DNA from: Roridomyces roridus | Lineage: Eukaryota; Basidiomycota; Agaricomycetes; Agaricales; Mycenaceae | DNA length: 64,000 nucleotides | Reading direction: 5' to 3' | Assembly (NCBI GenBank): GCA_029378245.1 | Contig: JARKIF010000046.1 | Span: 186,001-250,000, forward strand | In this document: positions 53,274-64,000 of the stretch, in pieces | Layout: every line of letters begins with the position of its first letter | Position numbering within the stretch: position 1 is the stretch's first letter | Program-made: the position numbers and the translations under genes | Notes under the pieces: generated by a model | Told to the model about the DNA's origin: nothing | What the model saw: the letters and a program-made list of their open reading frames with translations, nothing else | Databases searched by the model: none

Positions 53274-55655
53274 GTACAAACAATAGTAATTTATGCAAAC
53301 AAGCGCGTCGCGCGCGTCGGGGGTGTCGGGAGGCGGAGAGGACGCGTCAGGGCTCGGGCAATGGACTTGAGTGCCTGACCACGTCAAGTGGATGGTTACC
53401 ATCATCGGTCATCATCGCTGATCGGTCGTCGGCGGATCATCGGGCTGCAGGACACTGTTGGGCGGATAGCGTTTAGTTGCCACGACGACGACGACTCCTT
53501 CGAGGCTGCACTTCCCCTCCAAGACTCATCTCATCTCAGTCCCGCCTCCTCCCTTTGTCCTCTCTTCCCCGCGGCCGTCACTCGGCCTCGACGTCACGCT
53601 TCTGCAGGACAAAGATTCCATGCTGCAGGTGCGTACTTATACCGGCTAGTCATGATCATTCTTCCTTGCTGACGGTCTGAAAAGCACAAAAGGCCCCTGC
53701 TGTTATGTGATACGCCGAGACCCGGTACTCTGGAGACTTGGGATGAGGGCAGGAGGCGTGGTTCCTCCGAGGGAGGAGAGACGTGGGTGCGTTGTTTTAC
53801 TCCATTCATCCATAACTTCACATCTTGCGGTAGCGCTCTCCAGCCTCGCCCATAACGACGAGGCAGCTCCGGCCTCATACTCCCTTCGCAGAAGATGCAT
53901 TAGGGGCCTGCAATGCGATTCGCTCACTCCCCGTCCCACCGAAGACCCCACCTTGACCCGTGCTGCATCACCGCGACGAGAACCACTTACGGGTGCTCTG
54001 CCCATCGTCGACTTGCTCGTCTGAAGGGTCACCTGCCGTCTTACAGCGGCACGCACCTGCCGGGTACTCTGCCAGCTTGCTCGCACAACCCGTGGATACT
54101 CGAGACTCCACTCCAGCGTTCGGAGCTTTCTTTCCACAATACAGCCCTCCGTCTTCGTTACCCTCTACTTTATCCACCTTCCGCGGCGCACGCTCCTGAC
54201 GGCCGACATGGACGTATACGATGCCTCCTCGGGCTAAAATACTCTCGTTTGCGACAGGCTGGGTGGCGCGCGATCGAGCTCGACGTCACGTCCATGCATT
54301 ACACTGAGGCGCTGGGCTAGAAACGAAAGGATTGGACACGCTGAAAACGATCCTGGAGCCATCGGTCGCTGTCGAGCAAGCTCCGAGGTACGTGCCCTCG
54401 CTATCTCTCCTCCTCCTTTCTGACCAGCTGCAGGGAATAATCTCCCGCTGCGCGGGCGAGGCGGGGAGGGGATGCTCGACGGACGCAGCAGGAGATTGGG
54501 CGTGGGGGGAGCGTGCAAATGCCAGGCTGCTTACGTCCCCTTCGGAGTGCGGCGAGCTCTCGTTCCAATGGAGAGGTGTCTCATCCACCATAACCCAATA
54601 CTATGGCCGAGACGTCAGGCTGCGTCGTCGGCCTGGTCCTCCCACGCTGCGACCTTGACGGAAGATGCATCAGGCGCTCGCCATTCTTCCACTGCATCCT
54701 CATCCCGACACTACCACCACCCGTAAACTCGATTGCTGTTACACCACCGCTACCAGGACTGTCCTAGGGTAGTCTACCCATCGTCGACCTGCTCGCATTG
54801 AGTGTCAGGGGTGGTCTCGCAATGGCACACAGCTCGCTGGCACTGTCTGCTCGATCGGATGGGACGGCCTCTGGACATTTCCCTTCCCTCGATGTCAGAC
54901 CGAGGACTTGATCCGCCTTCCATTCATCCTCCGCCCTCGTTACCTCCTCGACTTTACCTACTACTTGCCCCCGACCTCGACCCCGCCTCGCCCCATGCGC
55001 GCGCTCGAGTTCTGAGCACGGCCGGGATGCTGGCGAGGATGGATGTGTGGTCTGCTTAGGCTGCATTGGGCTCGCAGTCCTTCGCCCTCACTGTCCAGAT
55101 ATGGAAACTCGCACCGTCTCACTTTTTCCGACCTCACCCACCCTATGTGACTCTGGCGAGCACTGGCTCCGACGGGCATGGGCACTATGAGACTCCAAGA
55201 CGATCCGATGTCTTGTCGCTGATGCGATGGGACGTCGTGGTGGGCGATATGTGGACGCTGGTGGGGATTGGGTCCCATTGTGGATTTTCCTTTGTCAAAG
55301 CCTGACATGCGGGCCCAATAATCGACAGCGGACGATGGAGAACCTCGTGAGTCAAAGGCGGGGATGAGGAGGCGGCTGCGTTAAGTACCTGCGATGGCGG
55401 CGCGCGGAGATCTTCAGAGATGTGTTTCAAGCTCCCTAACGCAAGTAGTAGTACGACTCTCAACAGGTATTATTTCAGAGCATTATATGGTACAGTCCTA
55501 TGTCCCGCCAAGGTCTCCAAATTGAATCGAAATCTGCATTCCTCCGTCTGCCAACTGTCGCGACGATTCGACAAAATGTTGCTCGAGAGCCTCATCGTGC
55601 GGCCACCGGTGATGAGTGGCGAGGCGGAAAGAACGAAACGTTGGCCATCGGTCTC
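53274..55655. other. Spacer with repeated scraps; no gene
   Basis: 2.4 kb. GAAGATGCATTAGG...CTGCCCATCGTCGACTTGCTCG near 53890-54020 resembles GAAGATGCATCAGG...CTACCCATCGTCGACCTGCTCG near 54660-54800, a diverged direct repeat about 770 bases apart. Open frames up to 145 codons are present but overlap on both strands and show no known motif. Confidence 0.35.
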
Positions 55656-56724
55656 TCAGTACTTCGAGGATGAAATTGCTCTCGTCCCATGGACACTCAG
55701 ATGGGTGAGCGCCGGGAGGATATCGGGCTGGGACAGATTGTGGAAGAGGGCGGTGAAGTCAGTACTGGGACAGTCTGGTATTGTGAGGTCCTCGAGATGG
55801 GGAACCAGCCGCAGACATTCTGCCAAGGTGTCATTGTGCATGCCACTGGGTAACGCGATGTGCAACGAGCGTAGAGGCGGCGAGGATCTGATTAGGAATT
55901 CGCGCAACTTGTCAAGACATCTCCCTGTTTCATAGGATTTGCGGATATGGAGGGTGCGGAGCGAGGGTAATGCGAGTTGGCGAAGAGCCTCTGCTGCGTG
56001 ATCCCATTCTGCCAATTCCCCGAGGTACAAGTGTTGAAGCGAGGAATGAATCTCGCAGGGGTTCGTGCCATCCCATTAAGATTGAACCCTTGAAACGAGC
56101 GCTCACGAGGTTCGGCAGGCTTCGCAAGGCGTAGTACCACGAGTTGACACTGCCAATGTCCAGTTCCTTGGGGGGTCCCTCGACCGACAGGGATTGTAAC
56201 CAGGGCAGAGGTATGAGCGGGGTCTCTGGTGGGTATTCCAGCGAACTGTGAAATCCCATTCCAGGATGCACCAGATGCAAATCTCGAATCCGCCGTGCGT
56301 GATCTCCCATGGCATGGATTAGGTCCGTGAACGGCGTCAGGTCCATTCGATGCAGGGAGAGTACGAGCGGATAATCCTGCGACCGAGGAAGCCACATCTC
56401 TACAAGACCACGAAATCTGTTGGGAAGACCGTTGTTGCAGATGTGTGTCCACAAAGACAGGGTGGCGAGCGCGATATCGCGCCATCGGCGGCAGACGCCC
56501 AGCAACGCGGTGGAAGCCTGCATGCTCGAGGTCGAGGGGAGGGATTCCAGCAGGATCTCGGAGGAGATTTCGAATGGCAGTTTGGCCATCGGGTCGAGTA
56601 TGGTGTTCAAGTCGCTTTGGGCGTCGCTCTTTTGGCGTTCGAGGCCCCTGAGCACGGCTTCCTGCAGTGCTATCGCTCCAGAGAGCTCTTCGATGCGTTT
56701 GTGGAGCTCTTGAGCGTCACGCAT
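55656..56724 (-). CDS. F-box/LRR-like protein, probably two exons
   Basis: The start at 56724 gives MRDAQELHKRIEELSGAIAL, a coiled leader, then DPMAKLPFEISSEILLESLP and CRRWRDIALATLSLWTHI, a textbook mushroom F-box. Leucine-rich segments follow. A 55-nt intron (56106-56052, GTGAGC...GCGAG) joins SLPNL to IHSSLQHLYLGELAEWDHAA in frame; exons 56724-56107 and 56051-55656 give 337 residues. The acceptor is weak (GAG). If it is not used, the frame change would instead be a frameshift and the gene a pseudogene. It is the first of three F-box genes in tandem on this strand. Confidence 0.65.
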
Positions 56725-56889
56725 GAGGGACTGTGGATTCTGGAAAGGGACGAGGGTGGAGATGTGATTGGCCCAGGATGGTGGTCAAAGACAAAGTGCA
56801 GTTTGATTCGGATCAACTGAGATTCCATCCGAACTCGAGCCCTCGAAAAAAGTTTTCTCTGCATTCAAAGCCCAAGTCACTATCTCCTG

Positions 56890-58076
56890 CTACACAAAAT
56901 TTTTGAACAATGTACCAATATACACATCCACCCCCTCGTCTGCGAACGGACGCAAGAGTGTAGCCACACTGCCGAAAAATGCCTCCTGCTCATCAACCAC
57001 ACAAATCGTGAACGATTTGAGGGAATCCCGTCGTGTGTTCAGCGCATTAAAGATGTGCTGGGGTTCAGGAAGATGATATCCGACCAGATATCCACGAATG
57101 TGGAGCCTCTGGAGGTGAGGAAGCAGGTCGACGTTGCCATCCAGAGCCTCGAAGAGGGATTGCGCGAGATTGCGCGGATGGAGAATCTCGAGTTCTGTCA
57201 GAGTGTTGGACACCAACTGTAGAGATTCGAGAACCACGGAGCTCCGCCACACGATGAGTGAGCAAAACCCGATGTGCAACGAACGCAACCGCGCCCGGAG
57301 TGAGTTAAGAATGTGAGCAGGTCGGTCTCGGTGTACGTGTGGTCGTCGGTGAAGAACACTAGAAGCGTTCCGAGGGAGGGTAGTTTGAGGCGCGATAAAG
57401 CGACGGGAGAGGCGGTAGTGCATTTAAAGCCATCCTGGCGTTTACCGAACAGCAGATGCTGGAGTGAGGAATGGGTGATGGATTCCAAACCATCGAGGGA
57501 ATGGTCGTGCCACACATAAAAGACGTCGTTCAAGTGGCATTCGACGAGGTTTGGAGCACCGCGCAGGAGTGAGATCAATGCTGCGCTGGGACCGGCACTC
57601 TCGTCTTCGGACGCGTCGATTGTGAGATGTCGCAATGCCCCGAATGAAATACAGGATATTTCTTCGATGCATCCGCCCGGGATATAGACGTGCAGAGTTT
57701 GAACGCGTTGGGAGTTGTTGGCGAGGACCTCGACGGTGCGAAGAAACGCCGAGGCCTGCGTAGGTCCCAAGGAGAGTGAAACTGGCAGTGCCCGCCCTCG
57801 AGCGAACCAGATCTTTAGAAGCTCTGGCAATTTCGAAGCTGGGATTCCGTCGTTGCTGAGTGTGGTCCACAAGGGTGGCGTTCCGAGGGCAATATGATTC
57901 CATGCGCGTGATACGCGCATGAAAACCGAGGAGGCCTGCGCGTTGGAGGCCGCGCGCAGGAAGATGTCGGAGGAAAGTTCCACCGGGAGACGGGCGATTG
58001 GATCCCGTGTCCTAAGTGAGACGGGTCTTGCTGCCAGTCCCTCGGAGGGCTGGAAGAGTTTTCGCGTGGAGGCCAT
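56890..58076 (-). pseudogene. F-box gene with a single frameshift
   Basis: From 58076: MASTRKLFQPSEGLAARPVS, then DPIARLPVELSSDIFLRAA and VSRAWNHIALGTPPLWTTL, an F-box. The leucine-rich part runs in frame (LPVSLSLGPTQ, VQTLHVYIPGG, GAPNLVECHLNDVFY) to LLTFLTHS at about 57305. There the frame is lost by one base. The expected continuation (RARLRSLHIGFCSLIVWRSS, LRPFADEGVDVYIGTL) is open in the neighbouring frame down to 56890. The rest is clean, so the lesion is recent or could be a sequencing or assembly error. No intron explains the shift. Confidence 0.72.
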
Positions 58077-58577
58077 GGTGATAATTCTCGATGGTCGGTG
58101 TTGGCTGGTCGAATGTTCTGGACAAGAGAGCAAGTCCTAATTAGGTGGCCCATCAATTGACCTTTGTTTGCGCCTCGTTTGCTCCATTGTTGCTCCTCGT
58201 CATTGTCTCTATGCACTTGGATTCACGAAAGTCGCTATTGAAAAACCTAAAAATAGCTACGATCAACCAGACTGAATATCAAAGTCTTCACGCCCACTTT
58301 TCGCCCACTTTCTTCCACGCCATCCGCATTTCGCCATAATAGCAGCCTTGTAGAGTTGGCGACGCGGCTGCCCAAGCTCGGAAAGCGGCTTTAGCGCTCT
58401 GGGTGTCGACGCGGAATTCACCAGCGTACATATTGAAATATGTTGATGAAAGAATGTGCGATGCGGGTGAGCCGCAGCAAGTGCGCAGTGACCTCGTTTG
58501 ATCAATGTTTCCTTTTGCATAGGATCAGACCGAAATGTGTATGCTGAAGACTGGAGTTGACCTACCCCGCTGAACCG

Positions 58578-59450
58578 CTATGTTTCAAATGTTCGCAGCT
58601 CAAGGCTGTGAATGTCTGAGCGCGACATCTCGCTCGAAAGAACCGATAATATGGCTGGAATCCCGGACTTGAGATTCCGGATCTGCATTCCCAGGTCAAT
58701 GGCCAAAACAAACGGGAGGCCTGTGGATCGGGGAGCATCTTCAGGCCTCAGGGCCCGCACCCCGCTTCTTGTAAGTTCAATTCCGGGGTAGAGTCGGGCA
58801 GCCCAGAGATCTCGAGCAGCGAGGCTATGGAGAAGTTGCGTTGGCCCCACGTACTCACGTAGATTCGAGAGAAAATTCTGCCCCTGTTCGACGGTTCGCC
58901 ATGAGTTGTCCGGGAGATGAAGACGAGTAATAGATGGGTGTTGGACAAAGAATGTGGAGAAATATTGTGCGTCCGTCGTTCTGATCCACGCTCTGAGTCT
59001 GAGATGGAACGACGAGAGTTGGGGAAAGATGAGGTGATTCAGACGACTAATCATCGTCGGCTCGCTCCAATCGCGGAGACAAATATGTGGAAGACTTGTC
59101 ATAAGTTTCATCGATTCCAGGAGCAAGTCATAGTTGAATAGCGCAGCATCATAGGTATACCAGACTCTGCAGCTAGACATGAGCCAGGCCTCGGGCAAAA
59201 ACAGTCAGGCGTACTGAACAATGGTGAGCGACCGAATCGCGTCCGCCCGCTCAGGACTCTTGATCAAAGCTCGGGCAAAGTCGTCGTATGAGCCGTCGTC
59301 TCTTTGAAGATCGAGGAAAATCGCCCGATTGAGAATAGGCAAGACGATCGCGTGGAAGAATTTGGAAACCCGAGAGAGCGTCGCCTGATCTGACTTGGGA
59401 GCATACTATTGAATGATTTCGGTGAGGACCTCGTTGGGAAGCCAGAGGGT
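58578..59450 (-). pseudogene. F-box gene with two nonsense codons
   Basis: The minus-strand frame LPNEVLTEII, stop, YAPKSDQATLSRVSKFFHAI is a canonical F-box interrupted by TAG at 59406-59408. It continues LNRAIFLDLQRDDGSYDDFA, ALIKSPERADAIRSLTIVQY, then TGA at 59205-59207. The remaining 206 codons (EAWLMSSCRVWYTYDAALFN, LPHICLRDWSEPTMISRLNH, HPSITRLHLPD) are open to 58578 and match the leucine-rich body of such proteins. No intron removes either stop convincingly. Confidence 0.65.
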
Positions 59451-62400
59451 TGAGCTTCCGCGGTCGGTGGGCGCGTCGCGTCAGGACCATGGCGATGGTC
59501 AGAAGCAAGAGAATTTGATCGATTGATCGGTGATGCCGCATCAGCTCTTTCCTCCGGACTCTCATGATCTCCTCCACCGTCACTGGCCCTCTCTCAAACC
59601 GTCTCTTGAGAACACTGGTGGAAGCAAGACTTCGTATCTGAGCTTGACCTGAGAGGCTATAATCCGATCCCCGACTCATCCGATGCTTCCTTGGCGGCAA
59701 ATTGCAATCCTTTTGCTAGACTTGTCACTTGGCTGTGGCTTCCAAGCTTCCTTGACGTTACTAGTACATTCTCTCTGTACAGCACCCGGGCTCCGAAGCA
59801 CGGCACTTTGCAACTGTTGTGCAGGCCGAGCAGAACGCACGGAGTACCAAGTGGAGCATCGTGATTGCACTCTTCCCAACTTCAACCCGCCATCCGTTAG
59901 TCCTGGCTCTTGCCGCTCCAGGGAGCACATCCCTCGCGGCCTCGAACATACCTCGGTGCCAAGCACCCTTGTATGCATAGTTATGCCGTTGTGCGGCAGT
60001 GCCGGCAGATCGGATCCCGTCACTTCCAGCACGATTGCTGTGGCTTGCTTCTCCGTTTCCGCCGTCGCGAAAACTCAAAATTATATGATCTAGATACCAC
60101 CAACACTAACACCAATTCCTTCCCCTCGACCACGTCAACTGACTCGCACTGTAACGTGAACGCCCCAACTCAAGTCCACTTGGAGCCTTCCTCCTGAATC
60201 CCACCATGCCCCTCATCTTACCTTCGCCCCCGCTTGCTCTCCGTCTCTGTCTGCCATTCTTGGCAACTTCTCCCGGGTATTTGGCGGCGCGCTCCTCCCT
60301 GCGCAACATCAATTTATTATCCGTTCTTTAAGATTATAGCACCGTTTTATTTAGACCATCCCCATATATTCGTCTCATTCCACCACCCTCTCCTCTCGAA
60401 GGGCAGATTGTAATTCAAAGCTGTTTAACTTCGGTTCAACTCCCACAGCGGTGGATACCATTTCAAGTACCAAAAAATCAACAGCTGTGATATCTCCATC
60501 CACCCTTTCCTTTTTCCTCTCACTCTCATCGTCCACTGTTGCAACTCTGGCATGCTGTCTACTGCTTCCTAAGCTCTCCTTTTTCTATCATACATCTGCC
60601 AAATTCTCGACAGATCGCAGTCGAAGGCCGCCGCAAGCCACGTCTCCCTCCGGCAGATTATTTGCTGTTAAACGGCTTATATTTAAGGGACGAGCGCCCA
60701 GCGCCGGGTACGACTCCCCGCCCCCTTATTCTGCCCTGAAAATACTGGTCGCTGCCCTCCACTCGGAGCTCCGGGTGCTTCTTTGCTCGAACCTCTGCTC
60801 CTGGTGTCACGCCGTAGTCAAGCCGTACTGGAGTCTGGACCAAAATCTCAACGTGCTCCTTGGTGATTCGACGCTGGATCCACATTCTTCAACGTTTGGC
60901 AACTCTCGAGGGTCCGCCGCTGAACGCACGTTGTCCGGCTCCGGGCTGGTCTCCGCCGCAGCGACTTCGTGCCATCGTTCTCACAACGATGCCCCGCCAC
61001 TATCAGCATGTCTACTCAATCTTGCTCTGGGGATTCATCCAATCTTGGGTTTCTCTCTGCGAGTGTGCCAGATCAATTCCAACCAACCTAAGTATATCCT
61101 CGGCTTTCCCTCCGTTTTGTTTCGACTTTCTCGCCGCAGTCCATCCTGTGTCCTGTATGCTCATACAAGTGGCTTGAATTCTCAATGGCAAAGTAAAGTT
61201 ATCCGGGTCGCTGTATTTAGATCTCGGGTCTCCTGATAGCCAATCGACCGGGCTGGTTCAAGATCAATCATCACTTTGAATTGAATTGAAATCCTCGACA
61301 ATACCGTCCGCTTTCATCCACGATGCATCGTCTCCGCCCTGCTAAATTACTCTCCCCCTTTCACTCTTCGTACAGGCCCAAGCCCTCCCCTTTCTCCAAA
61401 CACCCGCTGCTGGTGACGTTCATGTTGATCTACCCCTTCAACCAGTTCAAATCATTTCCCCCACTGACTGCGTTCCAATTCCTTCTTGCAAACTGTGTGT
61501 AGTACTTGAAAATGATTATGTTCTAATTGAAGTCCCCTTGCCGGAGCGGAGCGAAGGCATGCCTTGTATCGGCTAATTTTCTTCCACGTACACCATGCAC
61601 TCCACCTTTCATTCTGAGATCCGAGGTCTTCTCGCAGACGCCCGTTGGCATACCAGTTGCTGTTTCTTCCTTTTTATCATTATTGCTGTTGGCTATGGGT
61701 ACTGTGGAGTGACAAGAGGGTTATTTCCACCGCCTCACAGGAAATTACATTCCCCATGAGCGATATGTATAGGTACAGTTCGCCGTGATAAATTCACGGC
61801 GCTTGAGAGCCCACTTTCCCCCCAACATCCGATTACTGTCCTACAGCCGTATGCCTCGCGTTGATCTCCTGTTCGTGCTATCCTCTTCGTAAATTTTGTC
61901 TCTGCTAACACATGCGACAGTTATGGTTCCATGCTCATTGGTAGGTCTTTCCCTCTTCCAGTATGGGCTGCTCTCACTTGCAACTCAGGCTCCCTGTTGA
62001 ATATGGTGTTGTATGGGGTGAGGCTTCGTTCCTTTTTACGAGAAATCCAAGCTGAATATACATCACAGGTCCTATTGACGCAGGTGATTCCGCCCACCGA
62101 CTTTAAAGACCATGCCGGTTCGAGTGCCTTCCACCGTTCCTGCAGATTCCGGCGGCTTTTATCGGATACATGAAGCGCAACACTCCCGGCCGTGACTTCC
62201 CTTGGTTTCGATACCTGGTTGGTTGATCTCCATATGCCATCGGCGAAGCACGCCACTGAGTGGTCACTTTTCAGATAGGCTACCTGGCCACCGCCGCAAC
62301 GGCGAATGTAATCATCCAATGCGGTATCATATACCAACCTTTGATCATCCAATACGGTCTGTGACCCCGCCTTGAATCCTGCTGTATATTGAATAACCTG

Positions 62401-62541
62401 GTCTCATTTAGGAGAACCGCAATCATTCGTGTTTTCCCCACTTTGTATGAGTCACCGCTTCTCCGTCTTCGTGCACCGACCTGATATCTGTAGTGATGCC
62501 CGGCGGTGAAGCTTGACATTCCCGACCCCATTAATTTGCCA
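59451..62541. other. Gene-poor region
   Basis: 3.1 kb with no supported gene. The longest open frame (60451-61236, 261 codons) starts with GTG and has Ser/Leu/Pro-rich content without motifs, most likely chance in C-rich DNA. A 38-base segment at 61539-61576 resembles 31453-31490. Confidence 0.35.
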
Positions 62542-62870
62542 CTAACGGCATACAACGCAGAAGCATTCATGATCGTCCGTCGACTTGTTCTCCTTCGGCG
62601 GAGTGGAGCTCAGATTCTTTTCTAGTCCATGGTCGCGGCCCCCATCCAGCTTTTCACAGCGTGGCGACTGAAAGGTAACATCAACAGTCAGAAGGGCAAA
62701 GTACTCACGCAACCACAGTTCTCACCGCCCGAGGGAAGGACACCACTCGCTGACTCGTTCTCTCGACACTCATCGTAATCCTCTCGTTGGCAGCTTTCGG
62801 TGTGTGCCCAAAAATTGAACTCCATAATAATGTTCACCCGCACTCGAATTCCCAGGCAGCGGCATGGCAT
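62542..62870 (-). CDS. Possible small cysteine-rich protein, two exons
   Basis: Exons 62870-62709 and 62667-62542 join in frame through a 41-nt intron with good signals (GTGAGT, CTGAC branch, TTTCAG) to 95 residues. Several cysteines are present (MPCRCLG, ESCQREDYDECREN, ENCGC-SPRCEK, CFCVVC). There is no clear N-terminal signal peptide from this Met, so an upstream exon may be missing. I do not recognise it. It may be a chance frame next to good-looking splice signals. Confidence 0.25.
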
Positions 62871-64000
62871 TGTCAATCATGGTTGTACTGGACCGCCAAT
62901 TCCGCGACTTTCCCAAATTTGCAACAGTGACGACAGTGTGGCTTAGTCTGACTGCCTCGTGTGATGTGGTTATTGCAGCTGCGATGAGTTTTACTCTGGT
63001 TCGTCTTTGTTTGCTTGCTTCATTATGCGGACTTGGCTCTTGAATATTCGTAGCTCACGCGAACGAGGGAGATTGAAATCCAACGAATCAACCCCGAGCT
63101 GAATGGAAAGATCAACCGTATCATTCGGTGTGCGTAGCCACTCAGCTATTTCTTCCCGTCCACTTCTGATGCAGACATCCATAGTGACCTTGGTGACGGG
63201 ATCGTTCACGGCGTTGGGCTCCTTGGCCGATGTGGTCATCTTTCACATCTTTCCTGTGTGTGTTATTATCCTTCCTGCAGAACACCGCTGACTTTCAATT
63301 CGTTACACAGAAAACCACACTGTGAGTTTCGCAGGATATACCCTCTATATCTCAACCCCGTGCGAAGGAACTTTATCGTCAACTTTCCTCTATCGAGCAT
63401 ATATATCTTATCCTTGCTTGCATTGTGCGTTTTCTCGATTGTGGGCCTCGGACTCAAGTGGACCAACTAACTGTTCTGTATAGGTTGAACGTCCGCGAGC
63501 GGGAACAATTCACACAATCCCGGGACACCCAACTGAGCCCTGCTGCACGGTCGCAGCCCAGGGTACAGATTCTATCGCTGTCCGTTGACGGTCTGAGCGG
63601 AGATACTCATGGGTGCATTGACGGGTGGACGGCGGATGATTTATGCTCGAGCTTAGGAGGTTGAATCTGATTGATGTATGCAAGTCCATTGGAGCAGGAC
63701 ACTTTTTGTAGTTGCAAATGCGAACTTCACTATTTTCCGGACGGCGAACCTCGCTTTTCAGTCTATAAAGTGAATGAAGGTAGAATGAGCTCACTCATTT
63801 TGCAGGCCATGGATTGAATTGTCGATGGGCTGCTTCGCACTACGTTCCCCATGTCTCTGGGAAAGCATCACTTTGGAAAGACAGCATGGCACTGGCCACG
63901 ATCCTCCTTTCTCCGTTGTCCCTTGCTTCGAATTCGAGTCCAGCTTAGGAGATGCAGCGCCTATCTGCCCTCTAGTTTGCTGCATCTATCTGCCCCTTCA
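62871..64000. other. Right end of window; no gene named
   Basis: An 82-codon minus-strand frame at 62991-63239 (MTTSAKEPNAVNDPVTKVT and on) has a protein-like charge pattern but no known relative. It could be an upstream exon of the small gene at 62542-62870, but no matching splice sites were seen. Nothing else is supported. Confidence 0.3.

Noticed and set aside
60451..61236. 261-codon open frame as a gene
   Set aside because: It starts with GTG, has low-complexity Ser/Leu/Pro content, no motifs and no splice context.

Overview
The window looks like nuclear DNA of a mushroom-forming basidiomycete (Agaricomycetes; the very high density of F-box genes and one-motif transposons is in the style of large Mycena-type genomes, which is an inference). 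Introns in all genes that can be resolved are 41-77 nt with GTRNGT donors and CTNAY-like branch sites. No tRNA, rRNA or CRISPR array could be supported.

Layout. 1-6128 (minus strand) is a LINE of the Tad1 type with two intact ORFs joined by an ATGA stop/start overlap. 6129-8373 holds a diverged 0.2-kb direct repeat and a 353-bp hAT-like miniature element with a perfect 8-bp target-site duplication. 8374-8967 is a GCN4-type bZIP gene and 11075-13087 is a ten-exon M17 leucine aminopeptidase. 13926-15213 is the first intact F-box-like gene. 15662-21730 is a minus-strand gene split by a 5220-bp transposon (16031-21250, 9-bp target-site duplication). That transposon carries about thirty CCGC-core words and a spliced gene for a WRKY-GCM1-type zinc-finger protein, and a second TIR element is nested in it (16371-17851). 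21969-27344 holds an F-box gene with a single in-frame TGA and an F-box gene with partial tandem copies. 29079-36593 is a graveyard of F-box relatives. 36594-43510 contains two further TIR miniature elements (39294-39832; 42284-42922), motif-rich tracts and a scrap of a metallophosphoesterase gene. 43511-44888 is another broken F-box gene. 45287-47711 is a complete eight-exon asparagine synthetase gene. 50327-51153 is an unidentified two-exon gene and 52181-53273 is the N-terminal piece of a Mutator-like transposase. 55656-59450 is a tandem set of three F-box genes, at least two of them broken. 59451-64000 has almost nothing that can be called.

How it fits together. Two housekeeping genes (aminopeptidase, asparagine synthetase) and one amino-acid-control-type bZIP gene sit in DNA shaped by birth and death of F-box/LRR-like genes and by several TIR transposon families. 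Each of those families is filled with its own short word repeated in both orientations (CCGC core, CAACTT, CGAATATT, TTAATAAGGG, CCGTGCCCGT). The most interesting structure is the 5.2-kb element: it encodes a zinc-finger protein but no recognisable transposase, and its own DNA is packed with candidate binding words for such a protein.
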